From Cyprinodon diabolis (lineage: Eukaryota; Chordata; Actinopteri; Cyprinodontiformes; Cyprinodontidae), in assembly GCA_030533445.1 (NCBI GenBank), contig CM060076.1:27691103-27755102 (forward strand): a DNA stretch of 64,000 nucleotides, given 5' to 3'. Below, in pieces: positions 50,395 through 64,000 of this stretch. A program made the translations under genes and the position numbers. Numbering within the stretch: position 1 is the stretch's first letter; each line of letters starts with the position of its first letter. The notes below the pieces were generated by a model. That model was not told the DNA's origin. It did not search any database and saw only the letters and a program-made list of their open reading frames with translations.

Positions 50395-50665
50395 AAATAA
50401 TTTTTGTTCGTTATCATATAGTCTAGGTCACACCTGTTGGTAAAGGTGGAACCATTTGATATTAGCTGACTGGTAGTTTTTCATATGGGCCTTGTTTGAT
50501 TCGATGGAAAATTCCTTCAGTAAATGCAACATCATTCTGATAAATACGTTTTGTACGTCGGTTTCTATTGGCTTTATGTTGTGAAGCAAATAACTTTATT
50601 AGAAAAGCAAAAATGGAAGAAATCTGACAGGGGGCAAATAGTTTCCCCACAGCACAATATTTGTT
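50395..50665. mobile_element. Possible mariner-type transposon tail
   Basis: The block ends in GACAGGGGGCAAATAGTTTC, CCCACAGCAC, which resembles the end of some vertebrate mariner-type repeats ('AGGGGGCAAATACTTTTTCAC'). The rest (ACCTGTTGGTAAAGGTGGAA onward) was not identified, and no second end was found. Confidence 0.3.
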
Positions 50666-52896
50666 TGAGTTTAATTAATTTAATCTTTTAGTAAATCATT
50701 TGAATTGTGACACACTGCAAGAACACAGTTTGATATTTTGGTATTGTAGCAGTTTAATTAAATCTAAATGTGGACAAAAAGTGATTTCAGCTCAGTGCTG
50801 AAATTGTTAGCTGGGGTTTTCTTAAGGGGGCTGAACCACTGACCTTCCTTACAGTTTTCCAAGTAAGACAATATTTGGCTAACTTTGTCTAAACTTTGCG
50901 ACTGTATCTGGAGAAAAAAAAACAAGTTCTGTTCCCCTTCCATATAATCTTTTCAGTTTTAAAGAATCCATGCAGTGATACTTGAGACTGTACAACATCA
51001 TTACAGTTCAGATTTTCACCATCAAGGATGTTTATCACATGCCATGCCACCCAAGAAGCAACATTTCCTGCCATGTGAAAAGGGCAGTTGACATTTATGC
51101 TTTATTTTTTCATTCCATGTCTCAGACTCAATCACGATGTGCAAATTACACCCCCATCAAACTTCACGTAATTTATTGTGGCTCCGCAGAGCTTGCGCTG
51201 GTGCTGGACTTTGTCCGAAAGTTTAGCACTTCTGACAGAAAAAGCATCCGTTTGCAGTAACCTTAAAAATGTTTAGACATGACCTTAAATATTATTCTTG
51301 AGAAACTTCAGCATCTCGACCCAAACCAATCCTTAAATGCAGCCAGTCTATGTTTCTACCCGATCTAAAATGTGGAGCAATCATCATGCAGTCTTTTGGG
51401 AACCTTTCATGAAAAAGCTGAACTGCTCATGTGATATGATAAACCAATGGAAATGTGTTTCCTACATGATGCCCAGTTTGTTTTGCAGGATTTGAATAGC
51501 TTTTCCCGGAGGATCCTGAAGCATGTGCAGCAGCTCAAGAGGCATGCTCTTGTTTTAGACGGCAAATATTTACAAAGCAGCAAGCCAAGGAAAATGCTTC
51601 ACAGCACAAAAATAAGGAAGGTGGTAAAGACTTGTGGAAACGCTGTTGTGCTGCTGAATTTATTCATTTCTTTATTTTTATAAACCTACATCGAGGTCAG
51701 TTATAGATGTAGTAATATAAACTCTTAATAGATAAATGGGTTTGACATTAAATTTACTTATTTCACACATATCTTCATAGAAAAAAATGCAATATAAAGT
51801 TATTAATCAATTATTTATTAATAAAAGTGTTTTTTGAGGTGAGTAAATGTGCTTTTACTCTAAAAAACATAAAGTCTCTCTTTTGCTCTTAGTCAAATGT
51901 TGCGTTAACCAAAAAATACACAGGATTCTCACAGGCTGACAGTTTGAGTCAAAATACCATGGGTTAATTTTAGGGGCGCTTTGCTCAAGGAGGCAGCCTG
52001 AACTGACAGACAGACTTGCAGCTTGTAGCCTGCAGACGTTGGTAAGATGGATGTGTGGTGCTTCTATACTTTTCACGCTGTGATTCTATATGGTTTTCTG
52101 GAAACAGGTGTTCTACTTTATGATTTTAAAGGCCATAGAAATTTTGTGACTCTGCCAGTTTCTCTGGCATCACATTAGAAAGACTTTAAACCAAAATAAC
52201 ATTATAACGGAAAGTTAAAAATGTTTAAAACCTTACAATTTGTTAGTTATTTCAAAGTGAAATATAACAAAAATGTTCTCTTCCCATTATTTTCTAAGTA
52301 TTCAAATTTTCTTATATATGCATCCGCATAAGGTGTAAAAATACCTAAGAATGTTTTTGCAAAACATTTAAATATAGACAGTAGTTAAGTCATTTGATGC
52401 AACTTCAGTGACTTCCACATCTAATATAAAAATTAACTAAAGGCATATTTGAACTATCAATACTGGACTTGCTGAAAACAGGTCATTTTGGGGTATTTCT
52501 TGAAGAAATCTAAATATCTGCATTCACTGCCACAAATTTAATTACCCATTTAAAATTAATTATCTGTATAAAACAAGTTTCCCCAGACATTTGTTTGCTC
52601 ATAAGAAATGACGTAAACTCAGAGTCTGAATAAGAGTTTATTTCACTGCACTGTGGAGCTTCTGTGGCTTAAAGGATATATATGTAAATATTCAATATAC
52701 CTCAGTATCAGTAACAAATTTACACTTAAGTGTCTTTAATTAATAACAAGGATACATTTTTTTGAGAACTACTCTGTGTTCTATCTTTAAACTAATAAAA
52801 ATCTTAGTGTTGATATAATAAAATCTTAAAAATGGAAGATAAAGCTGTTACTGCTGATATCCTTCAGTGTTGTTTGCTTTTGCCACAATATTTACA
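50666..52896. other. AT-rich non-coding DNA
   Basis: No gene or repeat family was recognised. Several short frames exist on both strands, none with motifs. Confidence 0.5.
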
Positions 52897-54420
52897 AACT
52901 ATGCCTTGAAAAAGTTTTAATATCCTAACATATTCTTTATTACATTTTGTGACTTAAAAAACACACATCTTTGTAGTTTTTTGCCATTTTAAGTAGAAGT
53001 TACTTACCTAGTATTGTATAAATGTAAGGTGAAAGGAAACCTACAATTATCTGGCTGCATGCTAAAATAATTGTAGGTAAATCTCAACTCCAGACTTAAG
53101 TCTTAAAAATATTTTAAAAATTGTATTTCTCAAGACTGTTATCCATCCATAACTCTATCTATTTCTCGTAAGCTTAGCCTTAGCCTGATGCTGCCTCTGC
53201 CATGCTTTGCCATGGTTATGGTCTGTCTATTGAAACTGTATCCAAACAATCTGTCATTTGGACAGTAGAAAACAAGTCAAAAGTGGTAAAGAGAGGGAAA
53301 AAACTCAAATTAAATTAAAATATATGTCTAAAAAAATTTTTGCTCAACTGTAGACTAACAATCTTCTCATTAAATAAATCCAGTAGTCAAATTTCTGTCA
53401 GGAAAGGATATGATAATCATTATAGATTCAACTATGGAAAGGATGCTGTGCTTATTGAAAGAAAGTCTGTTAAAGACACTATAAAACCAAATAGAAATAC
53501 AAAGAATTAAAAAGAAACCAGAAAGCCTTTTTTATTAAAAGAACAATATTTGTCATTGTTGACCACATTTTCCATTGGTAGTTTTTAATTTGCCTGAAAG
53601 AACTTAGAGTAAAAAAATCTTCCATCTACATCAATCACATGTTCTGACAGGCCACAATTACACCTTTTTTTTAAAATAGGAGCCAGTGATAGGCTGGCTG
53701 AATCGGCCGTAAATGTCCCCTGGAGCACACTTTGAACACCTCTGGTTTAGGTTGATAGGCAATACTAGTTTTCTGCCACACATTGTATTAGGCATGTAGC
53801 CCTCAAAGACTCATATTGGTCTATTTTGACCTGGGGACATTCTTACTGATCTTTTCCATGTCCTCTACATGACCCGCGGTGACCTTTGAACATTATCCCT
53901 CATGACTTTCTGTGAGCATTGATTTTCTTCTTGCCACTCTTCCATAAAGGCCAGATTTATGGAGTGCACAGCTCGACCGAAGCTACAAAGGGCCCCATGG
54001 CAGCTATTCTAAATAAAGATGGATTGAACAGTGCTCTGTAAAAGCACAGTACAAAATTGAGATAGTATTTTATAACCCAACCCAGCTTTAAACTTGACCA
54101 CCACCTTATTTTTAACCATTCAGTTGTGTTCCTCGGGTAATTTTTTGCTAACGACCTGTAACAAACCTCCAAGGCCTTCACAGAGCATCTGGATTTACTC
54201 TGACATTATATCCTAAAGGCAACTGGCTGCAATGGATTTTATTAAGGGGCATCTGAGAAAAAGGGGTTGAGGAAATATTTTGTAGAGCATCTTGAGAATG
54301 ATGCATTATTTTCACCTGCACTAAACAATTATGTGTTACTTTGTGTTGGTCTATCAAATTAAATTCCCTCAAATGCATCAAAATTTGCAGTTGTAACATG
54401 ACAAAGTAGAGAAAATTACA
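52897..54420 (-). pseudogene. Tc1/mariner element, transposase on minus strand, interrupted
   Basis: Both ends are recognisable as inverted repeats: left GCCTTGAAAAAG ... TTACATTTTGTGACTT (52901-52965), right read in reverse CTTTGTCATGTTACAACTGC and GATAGACCAACACAAAGTAA. Between them, in minus-strand order, lie the N-terminal helix-turn-helix segment (VVVKFKAGLGYKI near 54050-54110), then LHKSGLYGRVARRKS (53925-53970), then VWQKTS (about 53770), and a piece near 53199-53235 matching the region before the second catalytic residue. No continuous frame survives. A hAT end at 53744 interrupts it. The family matches 37459-38115. Confidence 0.8.
53240..53744. mobile_element. hAT remnant inserted in the Tc1 element
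   Basis: The right end read in reverse is CAGAGGTGTTCAAAGTGTGC, TCCAGGGGACATTTACGGCC, matching a common vertebrate hAT terminus ('CAGGGGTGTCCAAA ... GGGGGCCATTTGCGGCC'). It abuts GTTTAGGT at 53745, where Tc1 sequence resumes. Tc1 sequence is also present left of about 53240, so the hAT lies inside the Tc1. The left terminus and the matching 8-bp duplication were not found, so that end is probably eroded or deleted. Confidence 0.55.
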
Positions 54421-57699
<3,279 letters not shown>

Positions 57700-58700
57700 A
57701 CACTGGTGCTTATCTGGGACACTTTTAATTACAGAGCAATTTTTCGTCCCCAATAATAAACCAAGCTGGCAGAGATTTCTAATTAAGAAAAGAGCTGGAT
57801 CATTAAAATTTGTCTTGGCAGTTTAAGTCAGGCACTTCTTATTTAATTGCTCAAAATTCATTTTTTTTTTTATTATATCTTCTCATTCTGGCAAATCAGA
57901 TGGAGAGGGGCAGAATAATCGACAACACGTGTGGCACCCACTCAACCGCCACTGCCTCTCTGGGGAACATTTAACTGCCTATTTTCTCTCTTACAAACCT
58001 AATTAAGTATAGACAATTAAGTCATGGGAGCAATTATCATTCAATAAAGTTGTGCAGGAGCAGTAAAGAATAATAAAACAAAAAAAAAACTTTTAACTGA
58101 GGAGCCGAGTCAACACCATCAAAAGCAAAAAGGGTAAATATCCGAAAACTCCAGGCGGAAAACTTTCCCTTCTGAAGTAAATCTCGGATAATTTGCAAAG
58201 GAAACCGTATATGTATTTCAGAAAGGCAAGCTTCTGTTACATAAGTATTGCTTTAGATCTAACCACAGGTCTGCTTCTTGGAGACATCTTAAAAGTGAAC
58301 CAGACATCCTCCCTCCCCCATCCCAGCCGGGGAGCGATGTGAAGCCCACTCATCAATAGGTAATTTGAAAATGCCAGAGGGGGGAAAAAACGGCAGCGCT
58401 TCACTGGCTGCTACTGTGCAGCGGAGACTCTTCCCTCAACTCCGAGCTCAAAGGAACTCTATTTAGCGTCTCTTAATTGTACCTCTGAGGCAAACTTGTT
58501 ATTTAATCCCAGCAGGGTCATACCGATGAAGTAAAACGCTACTGTTTGTGTTTGCAGACTATATTAGAGCTTATTAGCCAAGGTTTATTCCTCAGGTTAA
58601 TCAGAAAGGTTCAGAGTGTTAATGTCATTTGGATTTATTCAATGACAGATTAACTGGTCTGTAATGTCAGTGAAATGTGAAAGCAGCGAATGGTGGGCTG
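57700..58700. promoter_or_regulatory. Candidate conserved non-coding block with many ATTA cores
   Basis: About 1 kb without repeat signature. Homeodomain-type cores are dense: TTTCTAATTAAGAAAAG, CCTAATTAAGTATAG, GACAATTAAGTCATGG and GAGCAATTATCATTC. GC-richer unique pieces lie between them (CCACTCAACCGCCACTGCC; CTTCACTGGCTGCTACTGTG). Only the polyA at 58079-58090 is low-complexity. This is the best candidate here for a developmental enhancer cluster, by appearance only. Confidence 0.3.
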
Positions 58701-61448
58701 ATTATGGCCAAAAATAAGCTGCAGGTAGTTATACGGTCTGAATGAGAGTGTGATGGAAACACAATAACCTGTGATTTTAATGGGCTGCAACAAGCTATTC
58801 CCACTTTTTTAGGGACCTATCTGTAATTTCCAGCCTCTGTGATGCACTGAAAGCTGCAGAAGAATACAAAAGTTAGGAGAGGGCATTGGCCGGTTTTCAA
58901 ACTACACGGAGGTTTAAAAAGCCACATTTTCAACACAGTTGAGAAAAAACAAAACGTTCTGTCATCATGCTCCTAGTGTTTAAATTTCTTGTAAAGAGAT
59001 GCTTGAGAATGTTTAGAACCGCTCAGAGTTTTCCTCGACTTTATGGATCATAGATTCATAGATTAACACAGCCCTGTCCCTCCCACACATTACTGGGCAA
59101 TACTGTTCAGCTAACTGACAAACAGATCCTTGCCTATAGAAGAAAGACCACGTAATCTGTAATTATATATATGCAGCAACATTAAAACGTATGCTGTGGA
59201 AACTACCAAACTCCGTTAATGACTCAGGATCTCTCTTATATGAATATTTTGCACTCCAAGTTGCTTTTATCTATAGCAATAAGACTGAAAACATGCAAAG
59301 AGATAAGGATGGAAGTGTAAAAAAAAAAAAAAAAAAGCCCCAGAGTTTGTTATCAAAATCACGGATGACTTTATTAAGGATAAGCCCCTGTGTCTGAGGC
59401 ACCTGATCCACAGCCGGGCTGGACGCCAACCCCAGAAGGAAGCAGAGCATACAGGAAACAGAATAGGCAAACCCAGATTCTGCACCATTTACAGATTTTA
59501 TAAAACACAGTTTTAACTTAATTGTTAAAACACAATAAAATAGATTCCTATTTACCAAAACCTATTTTGAAAATCAAATTTCATTATAGTTTTATGTATT
59601 TGGATCATAAACAGCCATAGCTATAATAACAGAATGCCACCTATGACTCTTTGTAAGGTTAAGTCACAGATTGCAGTTGACTACAGTTGGCAGATTAACT
59701 AATAAGCTATACAACCCCTATTGAAAAATTTATCATATTTGGAGCAATAACCACTTAGAAAGATATATGCACAAACTGAAATAATGATAACCACAACCAC
59801 GTGTAATAGATAACATTATTACCACTATAAAAATAAGTATGTTACATGATTTAAACAGCCACAATAATAAATGTATTTTTCCTGTTTTATATAAAAGCAA
59901 TGAGACCCTGTGAAGTTTTGTGTGAATACAATGAAACAGTTATTTTTTCCTCAATGTTATCATTTCATGAGAATCTTATACGGGCCTAGTTAATACCTTA
60001 AATTAAGTCTGCCAACAAAAGCTTGTGAGAAGTGCTTTTACATGTAATTTAATGTATAGTAAATAACCTGCAAATGATTGGATTTTGTTTTCCTACTAAA
60101 CCAGGAGCTATTAGTTCATGGATAATCGTCTGCCTTCTGTCAAAATAAGGAAGGAGAAGTTGTTAAAACAAATGAGATTACACTAATCCCTGTAATATGA
60201 AGACTGCAACAACAAACCTACAATTCGGCACACATTTTCACAAGGAAGTGTGTATTATTTCTTGTTTTATCCAGTGGTCACCTGCTATGTGAGTAATTAC
60301 ATGATACTTATGATACGGTGACCTGCCAGTTGACTGTTTTGGCTGTTAAAAGTGTTGACAATGGACTCGTTTTCTAAACCCTCTACGTGCTTACCTTTTA
60401 TAATTTTTTATCAGTTTCATGTGTTGCTTCATAAATCAATTCAATCCTTGATGATTGCATTTTGAAATAAAACTCAGATTGGTATGTTTTGGATGACTTT
60501 TCAAACTCAGACTCAGCTTCAATATGTTGCCAGGTCATTCAGAGCTGTTGTGTTAACCAGCAAAGCTTTTAATGCTGTGCTATTTCAACACTTTATAGGA
60601 TCAGACCCTCATCCTGGGTAGCAGCATCATGCTGGGCGAATTACAGTTATCCGATATAAGCCCTCAGAGAGGAAGTAACTACCTAACACTTTGAAAATTG
60701 GTCTGTCTTGGAACTGGTTCACTCTAATGAAACTCGACCCGCTTCACCTCGCTCTGTCCTGTGTCATGTCCTTCCTTTTGCCTCTTTATTTACGTTTGAT
60801 TCCTGTTATTCGATCAGCAGACGGCTTTGAGCAGAGCTGATACAGCATTCTCAGACCACAGGAAAGCTGAACATAATTTTTTCCCCTCGGTTTGGACTTG
60901 GAGCCTTTTTCTATATTAAGAGAAAATATGGAGTGTTGAGCCTTCCTCGTGTTTGGGTTCAGCTTGTAACGACGTGAGTAAATGAGAGCGCGGCCGCAGC
61001 ACCGGCACAAGGCACTACCTGTTCTGCTCCACGCCGGGGAAAAAATGGGCAACTATTTCACCTTGTTTAGTTTAATCTGAAAGGAATGTGGTATCCCTAC
61101 TGACTCAGGATGGACTTAAACATATATAAAACCCCACATTTTTCGACAAATATTAACCAGAACCGGACTGATTAGGAATATTCAGGAAGTAATTTAATAA
61201 GTATGCCTTAGCGAATTTGATTGATTTCTAATGGCAACAGGAGAAAGAGAGAGTAAAGTGGAATCCAAGTAGCTTATGTGGTCAAAACATCAACATAAAT
61301 GGTAGCTGAAATTATGTATAACTCTCTGCGTTCATTTCATTTCCATAATCTGACCTGACAACGGACCAATTTCTAACAATTCCCAAGAGGAAATTGAATA
61401 TACTTCAATACATTGTATCTCTTACAAAGATTTAATCCATTGATCTTT
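58701..61448. other. Non-coding DNA with an 18-A tract
   Basis: No gene was recognised. An 18-base A run sits at 59319-59336, followed by a GC-richer piece (59337-59480) open in one frame for about 56 codons without known motif. 60700-61070 is repeat-free and slightly GC-richer (GAGAGCGCGGCCGCAGCACC near 60985). The rest is AT-rich. Confidence 0.4.
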
Positions 61449-61515
61449 TCCTCATTTTGTTGTTTTAAAACCACAAACTTCCAGGCATTTCATTAGGATT
61501 TTAAGTCAATTTTAG
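61449..61515 (+). mobile_element. Tc1-type inverted-repeat remnant
   Basis: CTCATTTTGTTGTTTTAAAA, CCACAAACTTCCAGGCATTT, CATTAGGATTTTAAGTC corresponds to the terminal repeat of the Tc1 family at 37459 and 52897 (ATTTTGTCATGTTACAACCACA...). Only one end, about 65 bases, remains, next to the unrelated Tc1 copy that follows. Confidence 0.55.
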
Positions 61516-61599
61516 TAAATAATAAAATAAAAAAAGATTTACAGAGATTTTGGTAACTAGATATTTTAAAGATGAGCATGAATTGTATAAATCAGTAGT

Positions 61600-62910
61600 C
61601 AATACTTTTTTAGAAATAAGGCGTGCACAGGTAGAAAAACCCATAATGGTCACAACATCAGACAAAACAAGAAATGAAAGTCATTGCTTTTCAACCATTC
61701 TGCAATGGAGTGATTTAAAAAATAATATAACTATGAAAGAGGCCTAGACAAGACTGTTGGTGTCCCTTGAACAAACTGAGAAAATGTGACCAAAGGAACA
61801 TGTTAAATCAAGGTGTGTCCACTAATTAGAATCACAGGTGTCAACAATCTTGTAATCAGTCCGTGGGCTTCAGAATGTGCTGTTCGGTGACATGGTGTGT
61901 ACCACACCCAACATGGTCCAGAGGAAGCGAGGGACAGAGTTGTCTCAGGAGATTAGAAAGAAAATTATAGACAAGAAAGTTAATGACAAACATTATAAGT
62001 CCATCTCAAATCAGCTTGGTGTTTCTGTGACTGCAGCTGCCCTTATTAAGGACCGTAGCCAATCTCCCTTGACGTGGTCAAAGGTGGAAAATTGATGACA
62101 AATCCAAGACAAGTATAATAAGCCTGGTAACAAAAGAGCCCAGAAAAGCTTTTAGAGACTAAAGTGAACTTTAAGCTCAAGGAACATCAGTGTCGGACGG
62201 TACCATCCATCATTGTTTGAGCCAAAGTGGAAGATGACCAAGGACAACACCATTGTTGAAAACTAATCAGTAAAAAGCCAGACTGGAATTTCCCAAACTA
62301 CATGCTGACAATCCACAAAGCTTCTATCAGAGTGTCCTATGAACAGATGAGACAAACAAATAATATTTTTTTTGCAGAGGCTATTATCACAGGTAAAAAA
62401 ATGAAGCATATAAAGAAAAGAACACTGTCCCTATTGTGAAACATTGAGAAGGCTCTGATGTGTTCTGGGGCTGCTTTGTTTCCTGTGGCACAGGATGTCC
62501 TCAATTTTTGAAGGCTACAATGAAATATCAAGACTATCAAGGGATTGTAAAGAGAACTGTGCTGCTCTTTGTCAGAAAGCTTGGTCTCAGTCGTAGGTCA
62601 TGGGTCTTGCAACAGGACAATGACCCAAAACACACAGATAAAAACATCCAAGAATAGCTAAGATGAAAATCTGAAGTGGCCTTCCATGAGCACTGACCTA
62701 AATCCTATTGAGTATCTTTGGATTTTGGCCCAAACACCTGCTGAGAGGTGACAGTTACAGGAATCATTTTATTACAGCATCGCCTTAAAAGGTTGTGCAA
62801 CAAAATATTAACTTAAAGGTACCATCATTTTTGTCCAGGCCTGTTTCATGAGTGTATTTTTTAATATGTTGAAGCATAGTTGAAAATCAGTGGATGACTC
62901 TCATCAAATG
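61600..62910 (+). mobile_element. Tc1/mariner transposon, plus strand
   Basis: The inverted ends are visible: 61630-61766 (AGAAAAACCCATAATGGTCA ... AGGCCTAGACAAGACTGTTG) pairs with 62816-62910, which reads in reverse GGCCTGGACAAAAATGATGG. The left end extends further out than the right, so the right end is truncated. A decayed transposase lies between. The copy belongs to a different Tc1 subfamily from the ones at 37459 and 52897. Confidence 0.8.
61913..62830 (+). pseudogene. Tc1 transposase, frameshifted and internally deleted
   Basis: N-terminal DNA-binding part: MVQRKRGTELSQEIRKKIID then KHYKSISNQLGVS (61913-62020), a helix-turn-helix like that of Tc1 proteins. Catalytic part: MFWGCFVSCGTG (62460 on), then SWVLQQDNDPKHT with the second catalytic Asp region at about 62616, and STDLNPIEYLW at about 62691-62722 with the third acidic residue. 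After that the sequence jumps to the last ~25 codons, so about 100 bases of C-terminus are lost. Stops and frameshifts lie between the parts. An intact protein of this family is about 340 residues and cuts at TA. This copy cannot be active. Confidence 0.82.
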
Positions 62911-63203
62911 CTGCATTCAGAGTTATGTCCGGTGTGGGTTTTCTGGCTTACAAAGGTCGGTCTCATCTGACATGAAGATCTTCCATAAGTTTGCAGTGTC
63001 ACCAACATAAGTTGTGGGATACTGCAAGCAGGATCCTCATATAGCCTTTTTTTTTGCAGTATTTCATAAACACCCGATTTTTGAAATGCAATCATTGTCC
63101 AGGTGACAGACTACTGATTTCTGCACCATGAACATCTTTGCTGCTTCACTGAAAGATGCTTCTCTTGCCTGACTTAAAAGTTAAGCTTAGCTCTTTTGTC
63201 TTA

Positions 63204-63860
63204 GTCCCCGTCCACACGAAGTCAAACCCTGGCCTAAACGCACATACTTTTCACCAAACCAGCCTCTCATCCATACGAAGCCGGCGTTTCGGGGGTCTGT
63301 AAACGATCTTTTTTTTTATTAAGCCTTCAGAGTGGGAAGATTTTGAAACGCCATTTTCGCGGTTCCATCTTTAAGCTCTAACCGCATTTTTTTTCTTACA
63401 CGCATGCGTCATAGCATCGCCTCTAAACACGCATGCGCGACACAGTATCACAACAACAATGGCGCCGTACTGTGTTGAATGGTTGCTGCTAATGCTACTC
63501 ACCCTGCTGTCGGGCTTACAACAGAATCTTCTTCTTCTGGAATATCTCCAGGAAGAACAGAGGAATATCGACGACATAGTTCAGCACCTGAATTTGACTG
63601 AACCACGAAAATGGACCCGCAGGGGTTTTCCGGTTTGGTTGTTGTATAAATATTACTGCGCATGCCCAACATTTCGTTGCCTGTTTTCGCCTATTTTTGC
63701 TTTGGCACCACAGCGCCACTTACAGGCCTAGCATACATTTTGCAGCGTTTTCATGTATTCGTGTGGACGATCACATTTATTTTACGTCTCCGTCTTTACG
63801 AAAAACGTTCTGGAAAATATTACCGTTTCGTGTTCGTTTTGACTTCGTGTGGACGGGGCC
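63204..63860 (+). mobile_element. PIF/Harbinger-like element, 657 bp, TTA target duplication
   Basis: Seen: TTA flanks both sides (63201-63203 and 63861-63863). The left end is GTCCCCGTCCACACGAAGTC and the right end read in reverse is GGCCCCGTCCACACGAAGTC, and the match goes on for three more bases: a 23-bp inverted repeat with one mismatch. Known: 3-bp TTA/TAA duplications and GG-type ends are typical of PIF/Harbinger elements. It inserted into a minus-strand Tc1 copy, so it is younger than that copy. The short conserved ends and small size make it MITE-like, but it carries a start-of-gene segment (63459-63731). Confidence 0.8.
63459..63731 (+). pseudogene. Possible Harbinger-element gene start, truncated
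   Basis: A 90-codon frame opens at an ATG in good context (ACAACAATGG) inside the PIF/Harbinger-like element. It begins MAPYCVEWLLLMLLTLLSGL, continues QQNLLLLEYLQEEQRNIDDI and reaches EPRKWTRRGFPVW. The leucine- and glutamate-rich start and the basic-aromatic 'RKWTRRG' loosely recall the N-terminus of HARBI1-type transposases, but this is not a confident match. After about codon 65 the sequence is the element's 3' end. Any protein would lack the catalytic domain. Confidence 0.35.
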
Positions 63861-64000
63861 TTAGTTGGTTTCCAGTTGTGCCATTCTCTTTCGGATGATA
63901 GACTGATCTGAGCTCATTGATATGACCAAAGCCTACCCATTTTTTTTAAAAGCTGTCCCTTCTTAGTCTTTTTTAAATACCTATTCCCTCGAGAATAAAT

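Larger units (their letters stand above)
62911..64000 (-). pseudogene. Second Tc1 transposase remnant, minus strand, split by a MITE
   Basis: Left part, 62911-63200: landmarks on the plus strand GGTCGGTCTCATCTGACATG, AGATCTTCCATAAGTTTGCA and GTGTCACCAACATAAG are the reverse complement of the Tc1 segment around the first catalytic Asp. 63090-63180 matches the following N-terminal direction. Right part, 63864-63960: CCATTCTCTTTCGGATGATA and GACTGATCTGAGCTCATTGA are the reverse complement of the helix-turn-helix segment. The 657-bp element at 63204-63860 separates the parts. No open frame survives, and the copy probably continues past the window edge. Confidence 0.7.

Overview
This window reads as nuclear DNA of a ray-finned (teleost) fish. 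The evidence is the repeat content: Tc1/mariner elements of the fish type, hAT elements with 8-bp target duplications, tRNA-headed SINEs with the common fish tail, L1-type LINE debris, solo LTRs, long GATA and TA microsatellites, and AT-rich unique DNA between them. I found no host protein-coding gene, rRNA gene, functional tRNA gene or CRISPR array. Every recognisable protein-coding stretch comes from a transposase or a reverse transcriptase-type ORF, and nearly all are broken.

Layout. 1-7640: mostly unique DNA, with one dispersed repeat and a SINE tail near 5.6 kb. 7640-12300: dense transposon cluster: a hAT copy with perfect target duplication (8920-10151) carrying a decayed transposase C-terminus and another repeat, then an LTR-like sequence split by a 1.2-kb element with ~40-bp inverted ends (10471-11714), then a 52-unit GATA array. 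14.3-20.2 kb: a 529-bp hAT MITE (15501-16029), a solo LTR with a 5-bp duplication (17845-18559) and smaller fragments. 20-28.5 kb: mostly unique, with a strong CTCF-like site and a TA repeat. 28.5-40.4 kb: a MITE, two LTRs of one family in opposite orientation, a 26-bp-arm hairpin, a Tc1 remnant, and a hAT derivative that keeps only its first coding segment. 44-51 kb: L1 remnant and two tRNA-derived SINEs. 52.9-54.4 kb: a Tc1 copy interrupted by a hAT end. 55-61 kb: the most unique, CpG-richer and regulatory-looking stretch. 61.4-64 kb: two adjacent Tc1 copies in opposite orientation, the second split by a 657-bp PIF/Harbinger-like element.

Interpretation. A 64-kb stretch with no coding exon, long unique blocks with homeodomain-type ATTA cores, and an isolated CTCF-like site fits a gene desert or very long intron near a developmental gene. 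That is inference; no conservation data were available. The clearest direct observations are the mobile elements whose boundaries are fixed by target-site duplications, and the insertion order they give. I saw no evidence of a new multi-gene system.
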